From Deltaproteobacteria bacterium (lineage in GTDB: Bacteria; Desulfobacterota; Syntrophia; Syntrophales; UBA2210): a stretch of DNA of 12,972 nt. Below the pieces are notes generated by a model, which ran no database searches, had not been told where the DNA came from, and was given only the letters and a program-made list of their open reading frames with translations. Where the stretch lies: assembly GCA_016935935.1 (NCBI GenBank), contig JAFGPZ010000180.1, forward strand, positions 1 through 12,972. The letters run 5' to 3'. Positions within the stretch are counted from its first letter, which is position 1; each line of letters opens with the position of its first letter. This document shows, piece after piece, positions 5,594 to 12,388 of the stretch. A program made the position numbers and the translations under genes.

Positions 5594-8257
5594 ATGTGGT
5601 TTTCAAAGTCAATAGAAGATGTTCTCGATGAACTTGACGTCGACCCTGCAATTGGCCTTAGGGAACAGGAAGCCAAAGCCAGGTTAGACAAATACGGCAT
5701 CAACAAGCTGAAAGGGCAAAAGAAAAAGAGCATTTTACAAATGTTCGTCGCTCAGCTAAATGACTGGCTCATATACGTCTTGTTTGCTGCCGTAACCATT
5801 ACCATATTCCTGGGTGAGTATATAGACACCGTCATTATCGCAGTAGTCATAATCCTTAATGCTGTTCTGGGAGTCATTCAGGAAGTTAAAGCAGGCAATG
5901 CCATTGAAGCGCTTCAGAAAATGTCGTCGCCGAAGTCTCTCGTTCGCAGAGATGGTGAGGTAAAAGAAATTGATTCGGAACTTGTAGTACCGGGCGATAT
6001 TCTGATCCTCGATACCGGGAGATTTGTCTCAGCAGATATTCGTTTAATTGAAGCGGCCAATATGCAGGTTCAGGAATCGTCGCTGACGGGTGAATCTGTT
6101 CCGTCGGAGAAAGATGCCGAGATCATTCTTGATGCAAAAACCCCTCTGGGCGATCGTAAAAATATGGCGTTCATGTCATCTGTGGTCACATACGGCCGCG
6201 GTGTCGGTGTTGTAATTGGAACCGGCATGAATACAGAGGTTGGGAAAATTGCCGACATTATTGGAGGGGAAGAAGAGGCTAAAACTCCACTGGAAATTCG
6301 GCTCAACAACCTTGGCAAAACGCTTGGTAAGATTGCCGTCGGGATCTGTCTTTTTATTGTCATCGTATCATTTTTTCAGGGCCGCGACCTTGCAGAAATG
6401 TTTCTCGTGGCCGTTTCTCTTGCTGTGGCGGCTATCCCCGAAGGATTGGCAGCCATTGTAGCAGTGGTTCTTTCCATTGGCGTGACTATTATGTCAAAAC
6501 GAAACGCGATTATTCGTCGCCTTCCGGCCGTTGAAACACTCGGATCGGTCAATATCATCTGTTCAGACAAAACAGGCACCCTCACGCAAAACAAAATGAC
6601 TGTGGTAAAGTATTTCACCATAAAAGGTGAATTCGACGTTGAACGAGACAAGAAAAATGTTTCGACTGAAGATGCTAAATTGCTTGCCAAAACCATGATT
6701 CTTTGCTCCGATGCAACATGGGAAAACGGCCAGGGAACGGGCGATCCTACTGAAATATCCCTGTTGCTTCTGGGAGACGATCTAGGTATTGACCGGAAAG
6801 CGTTGGATGCCGCGAACAAACGTGTGGCTGAATTCGCTTTTGATTCTGATCGTAAACTGATGTCGACGATCACTGAAGAAAAGGATAAATTCACCGTTAA
6901 TACGAAAGGCGCCATCGACAACCTTTTAAAAATAGCTACGCGCGTACTGATTGACGGACAGATAATTCCCATCACCGATGAACACAGAAAACAGTTCAAT
7001 CTGGCAACGGAAAGCATGTCCGGACAGGCGCTCCGTACCCTTGGCGCAGCTTACAAAACGGTTGATTCAGTCATCGATGCTTCAGAAATGGAAAAAGATC
7101 TGATCCTTATTGGCATGGTGGGAATGATCGATCCGCCGCGAACCGAAGTCAAGTCTTCTATTCAGCTGGCGAAGAATGCCGGAATTACACCCGTCATGAT
7201 TACCGGTGACCATAAAAACACCGCTTTCGCCATCGCTCATTCGTTGGGAATGGTTGAAAGTATCGACCAGGCTATTACCGGTCAGGAAATGGACGACTTC
7301 ACCGATGAGGAATTTGCCAGTAAGGTTTCAGGATATCGAGTTTTTGCCCGTGTTTCACCTGAACATAAGGTGAGAATTGTACTGGCCCTCAAATCGCAAG
7401 GCAAAGTTGTGTCGATGACAGGAGATGGCGTTAATGATGCGCCGTCCTTAAACGCCGCCGATATCGGGGTGGCAATGGGCATCACAGGAACGGATGTCGC
7501 CAAAGGCGCGTCGGATATGATTCTGACGGATGATAACTTTGCAACGATTGTATCCGCCATCGAACAGGGCCGAAACATCTACAACAACATTAAGAAATCG
7601 GTTATCTTTTTGCTTACCAGCAATCTGGGAGAAGTGATTGCAATGTTTGTGACCATTCTAATAGGCTGGAAAGCTCCGCTTCTTGCGACACAGCTTTTGT
7701 GGATCAACCTCCTCACTGATTCATTACCCGCAGTGGCTCTTGGCATGGATCCGGGCGATCCCGATGTGATGAAAGAAAAGCCGAGAAACCCAAAAGAGAG
7801 TTTCTTCGCCCGAGGCGCGGGATTAAGGACCATTTCAGGTGGTATTTTAATCGGAGCAATCACAATTCTTGCCTTCTCGTACGGATACTTTGAACATGGA
7901 TACAGTCCCTTTGACTCTTCCGTTCCGGAAGATGTCGTGTCATACGCCAGGACCATGGCTTTCATGACCATTATTTCGTGTCAGTTATTCTACTCTCTGG
8001 CCTGTCGGAACAGTAGAAAATCGATTTTCAAAATCGGCATTTTTTCCAATAAATACCTGATTGGGGCCATCGTGTCGGGGTTAATGCTGCAGCTTGTCGT
8101 AATATGCATTCCTGCCATGCAAAAGGCATTCAAGCTGCAAATGCTGGATCTTCGCGGATGGATTCTGGTAATCGTCTTGGGATTTGTCCCATTGACATTC
8201 AACGAATTATCAAAACTGTTTTTACGCGCCAAGAAAACAAGGATCTACACAGGATAA
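5594..8257 (+). CDS. P2-type cation-transporting ATPase, calcium-pump-like
   Basis: An 887-residue P-type ATPase, full length for the SERCA/PMR1/PacL group, which exports cations (usually Ca2+) from the cytoplasm using ATP. In order: an N-terminal cation_ATPase_N segment (1-60); M1-M2 (about 58-98); the actuator domain with TGES (165-168); M3-M4 with IPEGL (281-285); the phosphorylation motif DKTGT with Asp325; the nucleotide domain with FDSDRK (416-421) and KGA (438-440); the P-domain hinge TGDGVND (609-615); and M5-M10 to the end. Cation ligands expected from SERCA are visible as E283 in M4, N677 and E680 in M5, and N705 and D709 in M6. The M8 glutamate of SERCA site I appears replaced by I794. 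No heavy-metal CPx motif is present, so it is not a P1B pump. Specificity (Ca2+, Mn2+ or Na+) is inferred only. It stands alone on the plus strand. Confidence 0.93.
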   Translation: MWFSKSIEDVLDELDVDPAIGLREQEAKARLDKYGINKLKGQKKKSILQMFVAQLNDWLIYVLFAAVTITIFLGEYIDTVIIAVVIILNAVLGVIQEVKAGNAIEALQKMSSPKSLVRRDGEVKEIDSELVVPGDILILDTGRFVSADIRLIEAANMQVQESSLTGESVPSEKDAEIILDAKTPLGDRKNMAFMSSVVTYGRGVGVVIGTGMNTEVGKIADIIGGEEEAKTPLEIRLNNLGKTLGKIAVGICLFIVIVSFFQGRDLAEMFLVAVSLAVAAIPEGLAAIVAVVLSIGVTIMSKRNAIIRRLPAVETLGSVNIICSDKTGTLTQNKMTVVKYFTIKGEFDVERDKKNVSTEDAKLLAKTMILCSDATWENGQGTGDPTEISLLLLGDDLGIDRKALDAANKRVAEFAFDSDRKLMSTITEEKDKFTVNTKGAIDNLLKIATRVLIDGQIIPITDEHRKQFNLATESMSGQALRTLGAAYKTVDSVIDASEMEKDLILIGMVGMIDPPRTEVKSSIQLAKNAGITPVMITGDHKNTAFAIAHSLGMVESIDQAITGQEMDDFTDEEFASKVSGYRVFARVSPEHKVRIVLALKSQGKVVSMTGDGVNDAPSLNAADIGVAMGITGTDVAKGASDMILTDDNFATIVSAIEQGRNIYNNIKKSVIFLLTSNLGEVIAMFVTILIGWKAPLLATQLLWINLLTDSLPAVALGMDPGDPDVMKEKPRNPKESFFARGAGLRTISGGILIGAITILAFSYGYFEHGYSPFDSSVPEDVVSYARTMAFMTIISCQLFYSLACRNSRKSIFKIGIFSNKYLIGAIVSGLMLQLVVICIPAMQKAFKLQMLDLRGWILVIVLGFVPLTFNELSKLFLRAKKTRIYTG

Positions 8258-8427
8258 ATATAGCAGACCTTAAACCCTCAAAGGCAGAGTTTTATTGTGA
8301 AGTTTCACAGCCGTCACCCATATCGGGTAATGTCTTGACCATTACAACCTCCTGTTTTACTCTTCAGTTGCCGAATTCTCCCTCTAAAGTCATCGTAGGA
8401 CCCATTAGCCTGTTTCAATGAATCGCT
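8258..8427. other. Convergent gap between the ATPase and chrA
   Basis: A 170-bp gap between convergent genes. It contains a perfect 14-bp palindrome TGTGAAGTTTCACA at 8296-8309 and a looser ACCC-ATATC-GGGT repeat near 8317-8329, neither followed by a T run. No good intrinsic terminator is seen for either gene. On the minus strand, a strong ribosome site precedes a 16-codon reading frame (listed separately). Confidence 0.5.
8292..8342 (-). CDS. Possible 16-residue mini-ORF or gene remnant downstream of chrA
   Basis: ATG at 8342 is preceded by AGGAGG (8353-8348) with 5 nt spacing, a consensus ribosome site, and opens MVKTLPDMGDGCETSQ before a TAA. It lies 85 bp downstream of the chrA stop on the same strand, so it could be a third cistron of the arsR-chrA operon, or the head of a gene whose body has been lost. 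I recognise no family. The strong Shine-Dalgarno is the only support. Confidence 0.2.
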   Translation of the reverse strand: MVKTLPDMGDGCETSQ

Positions 8428-8940
8428 CTATCCAAGGAAAAAAAAGCCGATAACGCCTGCAGTGATTACGACCAGAGATGCGTCCACTTTATAACGCACC
8501 AATGCGTATAGGCAAATTATAGCCAGAATCCCGGTCCACAGGTCCACCACCGAGGTTCGGGCAATGGTAACGCCCGCCGCCAGGATCATTCCCACCACAG
8601 CGGGACCCACGCCCTTCAGGAAAGCTCTCACCCTCAGGTTAGTCTTCAGCCGATGGAGTTGGTGAGCAGCGGCAATACTGTAAAAAAAAGTAGGCAGAGA
8701 AATGGCTCCCATGGCCAGCACTGCGCCGAGGAATCCCGCCACCTTGTAACCGATGAACACCGAGGAAATGACTATGGGACCAGGGGTGATTTGTCCCATG
8801 GCAATTGCGTCCACAAACTCCCGATTCGTGAGCCAGGCATAGGTATTGACGGCATCCTGCTCAATAAAGGGAATCATCACCATGCCGCCGCCGAAGGTGA
8901 AGGCCCCTATCTTCAAGAAGGTGAGGATCAGTTGCAGCAT
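8428..8940 (-). CDS. chrA: Chromate transporter half protein, C-terminal-type CHR domain
   Basis: A 170-residue membrane protein with a single CHR (Chromate_transp) domain. FTFGGGMVMIP (15-25) and GQITPGPIV (49-57) are the two family signatures, and the rest is five or six hydrophobic segments. Short-chain CHR proteins occur as adjacent pairs whose products together act as the membrane transporter; the long-chain family has both halves in one chain. Characterised ChrA exports chromate, but many CHR proteins have unknown substrates, so chromate is a family inference. I start at the ATG at 8940, which overlaps the previous stop as TGATG; a TTG at 8943 is one codon earlier. A GGGGG-type ribosome site lies about 9 nt upstream, and coupling to the upstream half is likely. 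Confidence 0.9.
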   Translation of the reverse strand: MLQLILTFLKIGAFTFGGGMVMIPFIEQDAVNTYAWLTNREFVDAIAMGQITPGPIVISSVFIGYKVAGFLGAVLAMGAISLPTFFYSIAAAHQLHRLKTNLRVRAFLKGVGPAVVGMILAAGVTIARTSVVDLWTGILAIICLYALVRYKVDASLVVITAGVIGFFFLG

Positions 8941-9566
8941 CAACGCGCGCCCCCTTTCGTCAGGTTCCGGCCGCCCGGCTTCTGGCCGGGCTGGAGGTCC
9001 GATGGTTTTCGAAAGAGTGCCATTCCGGTCAGGCCGGCCAGTATAACCAGAAGTACGACATTAGCCTGGAGGAATAAAAGGGCTAACATAGCCGCCAACA
9101 TGAGAAACGCCGTTTTGATATTCTTGAGGTGTGGTTTTCCCATCCGCCAGGCAGCGGTGGCAATAATAGCCACAACGGCGGCGCCAAGTCCCTTAAAGAT
9201 CCCGACGACGTGGGGAATGTCGCCATACCGCATATAGACCAGCGTAAGAGCCAGCATCAGAAGAAAGGATGGGATAATGAATGCTATAACAGAAACGAGG
9301 GCGCCAAGCCAACCTCTGAGCCGGTAACCCATGTGAGTCACAGCGTCGACAACGATAGGTCCAGGCATAATCTGCCCCACCATTACCGCCTCGTCGAACT
9401 CTTCCTGGCTGACCCAGCGTCGCTTCTCCACGTATTCCGACTGGACAAGGGCTAACATAGGCATGGCTCCCCCGAAGCCGGTGGAGCCAACCTTGAGAAG
9501 TACCCCCGCCAGTTTCAGTAATTGGATGGGCTCCGCTCCCTTATTGCATTTAGTGGAATCGTCCAT
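8940..9566 (-). CDS. chrA: Chromate transporter half protein, N-terminal-type CHR domain
   Basis: A 208-residue membrane protein and partner of the following half. STGFGGAMPMLALV (28-41) and GQIMPGPIV (64-72) are the CHR signatures, followed by YRLRGWLGALVSV and hydrophobic segments to about residue 190. The polar C-terminus is Lys/Arg/Gly-rich (PGQKPGGRNLTKGGAR). The two halves share the signatures at equivalent positions and descend from a duplication, as is known for the family. The ATG at 9566 is preceded by AGGAGA with about 7 nt spacing. The gene follows arsR in the same orientation after 91 bp, so transcription from the arsR promoter and control by the ArsR protein are likely. The substrate is presumed to be chromate or a related oxyanion. 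Confidence 0.9.
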   Translation of the reverse strand: MDDSTKCNKGAEPIQLLKLAGVLLKVGSTGFGGAMPMLALVQSEYVEKRRWVSQEEFDEAVMVGQIMPGPIVVDAVTHMGYRLRGWLGALVSVIAFIIPSFLLMLALTLVYMRYGDIPHVVGIFKGLGAAVVAIIATAAWRMGKPHLKNIKTAFLMLAAMLALLFLQANVVLLVILAGLTGMALFRKPSDLQPGQKPGGRNLTKGGAR

Positions 9567-9585
9567 TATATAATCTCCTGTTTAT

Positions 9586-9597
9586 TCTGCATGCAGA
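9586..9597. repeat. 12-bp perfect palindrome upstream of chrA
   Basis: TCTGCATGCAGA is self-complementary and lies 20 bp before the chrA start, in the 91-bp gap after arsR. It is too short and loop-less to be a terminator. It could be an operator, or chance. Confidence 0.35.
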
Positions 9598-9657
9598 TTG
9601 AGTAAAGGGAAGATTTAACTTGACGTCTCTTTGTATTAAGACATGCCTCGCAAATCC

Positions 9658-9792
9658 TTATTCGTTTTTGGGTTTCTTGTTATCAGAGCAGGGGTGCTCC
9701 TGGTCCCCATGACACTCCCTGATCTGCTCAGGAGTGCATTCTTCGGGTTTCCCTTTTAACTTCTCCGGTTTTTGACACTTGCAGTCGCACAT
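9658..9792 (-). CDS. Possible internally initiated 44-residue Cys-rich miniprotein
   Basis: In frame within the arsR-like gene, Met114 is an ATG at 9792-9790. AGGAGG lies at 9806-9801 with 8 nt spacing, a consensus ribosome site. Initiation here would give a 44-residue protein with MCDCKC at its start, PEECTPEQIRECHG in the middle and HPC near the end: six Cys and two His, a plausible metal or Fe-S binding peptide. The ArsR winged helix is complete before this point. The locus may therefore encode both a long fusion and the free miniprotein, or it may be two former genes joined by loss of a stop. Translation from this site is inference. Confidence 0.4.
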   Translation of the reverse strand: MCDCKCQKPEKLKGKPEECTPEQIRECHGDQEHPCSDNKKPKNE

Positions 9793-10131
9793 TTTTTCGT
9801 CCTCCTTTTGACAGTCTTTTTGTTGGTCCAGATTTCTTGCGCAACTACCTTCGCTGCTGATGGGCAGATTCGTTAACACTTTGAGGCCTTCCGCCAGCGC
9901 ATGCACCTGCTCCTTAACAACGGTGTAATGAGTCCAATAACCCCGTTTCTCGCCTCTGACTAATCCCGCTTCCCGCAGCAGTTTCAGGTGCTGGGATACG
10001 GCGGCTTCCGAGATCTTTAAATGTCTTGCCAGCGCACCGACGCACAGGTCACGGGTGAGCAGAAGGTTCAGCAGAGCAAACCGGGTCTCATCAGCCAGAG
10101 CTTTGAAGATTTGGACGCATTCGGTTGTCAT
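9658..10131 (-). CDS. ArsR/SmtB-family repressor with Cys-rich C-terminal extension
   Basis: A 157-residue protein. Residues 1-90 form an ArsR winged helix: FKALADETRFALLNLLL (9-25), the recognition helix SEAAVSQHLKLLREAGLV (41-58), and the wing RGEKRGYWTHYTV (59-71). Family members repress their own operon and release DNA when they bind metal or metalloid, or by redox change. The usual ArsR CxC in helix 3 is reduced to one Cys (C30, in DLCVGAL); C5 is also present. The tail (91-157) holds eight cysteines: 97, 107, 115, 117, 119, 132, 140 and 148. It includes KPEECTPEQIRECHG and HPC, a Cys-rich motif I recall as stand-alone small proteins in anaerobes. An internal strong ribosome site and ATG divide the protein at residue 114. 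AGGAG precedes the start. It sits first in the operon with the chrA pair and is its likely regulator; the inducer is unknown. Confidence 0.9.
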   Translation of the reverse strand: MTTECVQIFKALADETRFALLNLLLTRDLCVGALARHLKISEAAVSQHLKLLREAGLVRGEKRGYWTHYTVVKEQVHALAEGLKVLTNLPISSEGSCARNLDQQKDCQKEDEKMCDCKCQKPEKLKGKPEECTPEQIRECHGDQEHPCSDNKKPKNE

Positions 10132-10165
10132 TGTTCAACTCCTGTATTCGATATTACTTAATCAA

Positions 10166-10194
10166 ATAAGACTATACTTAAATAGTTTTGTCAA
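10166..10194 (-). promoter_or_regulatory. arsR-chrA promoter with embedded operator candidate
   Basis: Minus strand: a perfect -35 TTGACA (10194-10189) and a -10 TCTTAT (10171-10166) are 17 bp apart. The spacer contains an inverted repeat with 5-bp arms, ACTAT and ATAGT (10171-10186 on plus). A repressor bound here would block RNA polymerase, the usual ArsR arrangement. The predicted start near 10159 gives a short leader ending in AGGAG and the arsR ATG. Confidence 0.55.
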
Positions 10195-10376
10195 GTTATT
10201 TCATGATCTGTCTTTATAGTCCTTGATGTGTTTAAAGTTCCGGCACCAGATCAATGCGGTTTTTAATAATTGATTACTTAGTCCCTGCTGAAAAACAGGA
10301 CTTTTTGAAAGCGCGCTATAGTTTTGTTCATTGACAACACAAGATGTAATGTTTGAAAACAGACGTATCTATCGAT
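10195..10376. other. Gap between arsR promoter and CoA-transferase/GNAT gene
   Basis: AT-rich, without a supported gene. It holds one hairpin (10280-10306, listed separately). I see no good minus-strand terminator for the gene that ends at 10377; transcription from it may run towards arsR. Confidence 0.5.
10280..10306 (+). terminator. Terminator-like hairpin with no obvious plus-strand gene
   Basis: AGTCCCTG (10280-10287) pairs with CAGGACT (10296-10302), with one bulged C and an A-rich loop, followed by five T (10302-10306). The T run is on the plus strand only, while both flanking genes are on minus. It may end a small plus-strand RNA, or be a chance or relic structure. Confidence 0.4.
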
Positions 10377-12281
10377 CTAATTCTCTTTATCCTTCTTTGC
10401 CTCATTTTGCCGGGGATGGTCTTTAAAATCCATAAATAAATCTACATTTTCCGAACCCTTCGCAGACAGAATTTTGATGTTGGGGTATTTTTTCTTGAAC
10501 ACATGAATCATCGCCTCGTTTTCTTTAAGGACAGACGCTTTAAATCCGATATAATTGTTTTCTCTGGCAATGGATTCAAGTTGATCGATCAAATAGGAAA
10601 CAACGCCTAAGTTCTGATAATCCTCACGGACCACAAATGCGATCTCCGCCCTTCCATCCTCTTCTTCGGCATAGGTGCCGATGGCCATAATTTCTTTATG
10701 TCCACTTTGCTGAACCAGCCCGATAATTGACATGTTTTTTCGATAATCCACACTGGCCCAGTGCTTTTGAGCTACTTCATGGGAAAAGGTTTTAATTCTG
10801 TGGAAAAATCTGTAATAAATCGTTTTATCTTGCAGAGAGTAGAAAAAATTTCTATAATTGAACTCATCAGAGGGAAGCAGGGGACGAAAGGTAACTGCTT
10901 TCCCGTTTTTCAGAACGTGAGTGGTTTTATAATTTTCAATAAAAAGAAGATCGTCCTGAGAGGGTGGCAATTGGTCACCGAAAATGTAGTGACGCTTTTT
11001 GGCAAATTTAATGAGATCCTCCCTGAATTTTGGATGGGCTATTTGAGCCAGTTCTATTACCCGCTGATAGATACTTTTCCCTTGAAGTTCCGCAATGCCA
11101 TACTCTGTAACAACAAAATTGATGTCGCCCCTCGTAGTAGCTACACCAGCCCCTTCGCTTAAATGCGAGACGATGCGAGACACTTTGCCGTCCTGGGCGG
11201 TAGAAGGCAGGGCTATGATGGAAAACCCTCCTTTCGACATGGCGCTCCCCCTGAGGTAGTCTACCTGATCACCGATACCACTGTAAAAAAGATATCCCAT
11301 TGAGTCAGAGGAAATCTGTCCTGTTAAATCCACTTCCAACGCTGAACTGATGGAAACAAAATTGTCATTCTGCGCAATGACATTCGGGTCATTTACATAT
11401 TCCGATGATCTGAAATAGAAAATGGGATTTTTATCCACGTATCGATAAAGATCTTCAGACCCCATACAAAGCGATGTAACCACCCGTCCAGGGAGATGAT
11501 TCTTTCTTTTGTTGGTAATAACCTTTTTTTCCAGCAGCGGTATAAAAGCATCTGTAACCACCTGTGTGTGGACGCCAAGGTCTTTCTTATTTTCCAGATA
11601 TTGTAAAATGTTGTTAGGAAGCGGGCCGAAACCGATTTGGAGGGTAACACCGTCATCGATCAGCTTGGAGACATAGTTGCCTATTCTTTCAGTCACCTCA
11701 TTTTGTTCAGTCCGGCTTGGCGGCCGTTCAAGGATAGGCTCTTCATGCAAAACAAAATAATCAATCTCATCCACATGGACAAAGCTGTCTCCCCATGTTC
11801 TGGGCATTCTGGGATTTACCTGGGCAATCACCATCTTGGCATTGGCCATTCCCGACACTGTTATGTCAACGGATACTCCCAGACTGCAATACCCGAATTT
11901 ATCCGGTGGGCTGACTTGAATGAGTGCTACATCGAGACCGATTTGCTTACTGTGAAATAATTGGGGAATCTGAGAAAGGTAAGCTGGGATATAATCTATT
12001 TTCCCTTCAAAGGCAGCTTTTCTCATATCACGACTGATAAAAAATATTTTCAACAAAAAACGACGTAAAAAAGAGGGGTCATCTACAAATTTAGCTAAAG
12101 TATACGACAGCATCTGATAGATCATTATATCCCGCAAACCCGGATCATTGACCATTGCGTTGATTAAATACTGGGGCTCGCCACAACCAGTGCTGATAAA
12201 AACACGACTGCCCCGCTTTATTTTTGCAACTGCCGCTTCGCCGCTCATAATCTTCTCCGGACAATAGTCATGCAAATTCAT
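10377..12281 (-). CDS. Acetyl-CoA hydrolase/transferase-like protein fused to a GNAT acetyltransferase domain
   Basis: A 634-residue two-domain protein. Residues 1 to about 440 match the acetyl-CoA hydrolase / 4-hydroxybutyrate CoA-transferase family, with SPPDKFGYCSLG (124-135), LQIGFGPLPNNIL (214-226), the HT-x-VVTD segment (238-244) and VVTEYGIAELQGKS (390-403). Residues about 463-620 form a GNAT domain: VTFRPLLPSDE at its start, then AEIAFVVREDYQNLGVVSYL (545-564), the acetyl-CoA pyrophosphate loop, with Val561 where Gly or Ala is usual. At the expected catalytic Glu of the CoA-transferase there is Gln240 (codon CAG at 11564-11562), so normal CoA-thioester transfer may be lost. Such fusions are known in proteobacteria, but I know of no settled function. 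Protein lysine acetylation in response to acyl-CoA is a reasonable guess. The ATG has AAGGAGA 8 nt upstream. There is no signal peptide; a cytoplasmic single-gene unit is likely. The C-terminus is charged (KDKEN). Confidence 0.87.
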   Translation of the reverse strand: MNLHDYCPEKIMSGEAAVAKIKRGSRVFISTGCGEPQYLINAMVNDPGLRDIMIYQMLSYTLAKFVDDPSFLRRFLLKIFFISRDMRKAAFEGKIDYIPAYLSQIPQLFHSKQIGLDVALIQVSPPDKFGYCSLGVSVDITVSGMANAKMVIAQVNPRMPRTWGDSFVHVDEIDYFVLHEEPILERPPSRTEQNEVTERIGNYVSKLIDDGVTLQIGFGPLPNNILQYLENKKDLGVHTQVVTDAFIPLLEKKVITNKRKNHLPGRVVTSLCMGSEDLYRYVDKNPIFYFRSSEYVNDPNVIAQNDNFVSISSALEVDLTGQISSDSMGYLFYSGIGDQVDYLRGSAMSKGGFSIIALPSTAQDGKVSRIVSHLSEGAGVATTRGDINFVVTEYGIAELQGKSIYQRVIELAQIAHPKFREDLIKFAKKRHYIFGDQLPPSQDDLLFIENYKTTHVLKNGKAVTFRPLLPSDEFNYRNFFYSLQDKTIYYRFFHRIKTFSHEVAQKHWASVDYRKNMSIIGLVQQSGHKEIMAIGTYAEEEDGRAEIAFVVREDYQNLGVVSYLIDQLESIARENNYIGFKASVLKENEAMIHVFKKKYPNIKILSAKGSENVDLFMDFKDHPRQNEAKKDKEN

Positions 12282-12313
12282 TTATATCTTCTCCTTGTTT
12301 ATTTCAGTTCAGT

Positions 12314-12343
12314 AATATCCCCTAAATATAGACTTTTAGTCAA
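12314..12343 (-). promoter_or_regulatory. Candidate promoter of the CoA-transferase/GNAT gene
   Basis: Minus strand: TTGACT (12343-12338, 5/6) and GATATT (12319-12314, 4/6) are 18 bp apart. The ribosome site AAGGAGA and the ATG follow about 20-30 bp later. The -35 overlaps GACT-TTT-AGTC (12331-12341), a short inverted repeat. Confidence 0.45.
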
Positions 12344-12388
12344 GTCAGCTTTTCAATTTAAATTAAAAGCAAGCTCTTATCAGTTTGA

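Noticed and set aside
6376..7017. A 213-residue minus-strand frame inside the ATPase gene
   Set aside because: Shadow of a strongly conserved ATPase; Ser/Arg-rich without motifs.
8104..8421. A plus-strand frame overlapping the ATPase end
   Set aside because: It overlaps 154 bases of the ATPase in another frame, has no ribosome site and shows no recognisable domain in the part after the ATPase stop.
8653..9237. A 194-residue plus-strand frame opposite the chrA pair
   Set aside because: It is antisense to two intact CHR genes and spans their junction; the His/Gly/Pro/Arg-rich composition is what the reverse of membrane-protein codons gives.
9586..9597. The 12-bp palindrome as an arsR terminator
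   Set aside because: It has no loop and no T run on either strand, so it cannot act as an intrinsic terminator.
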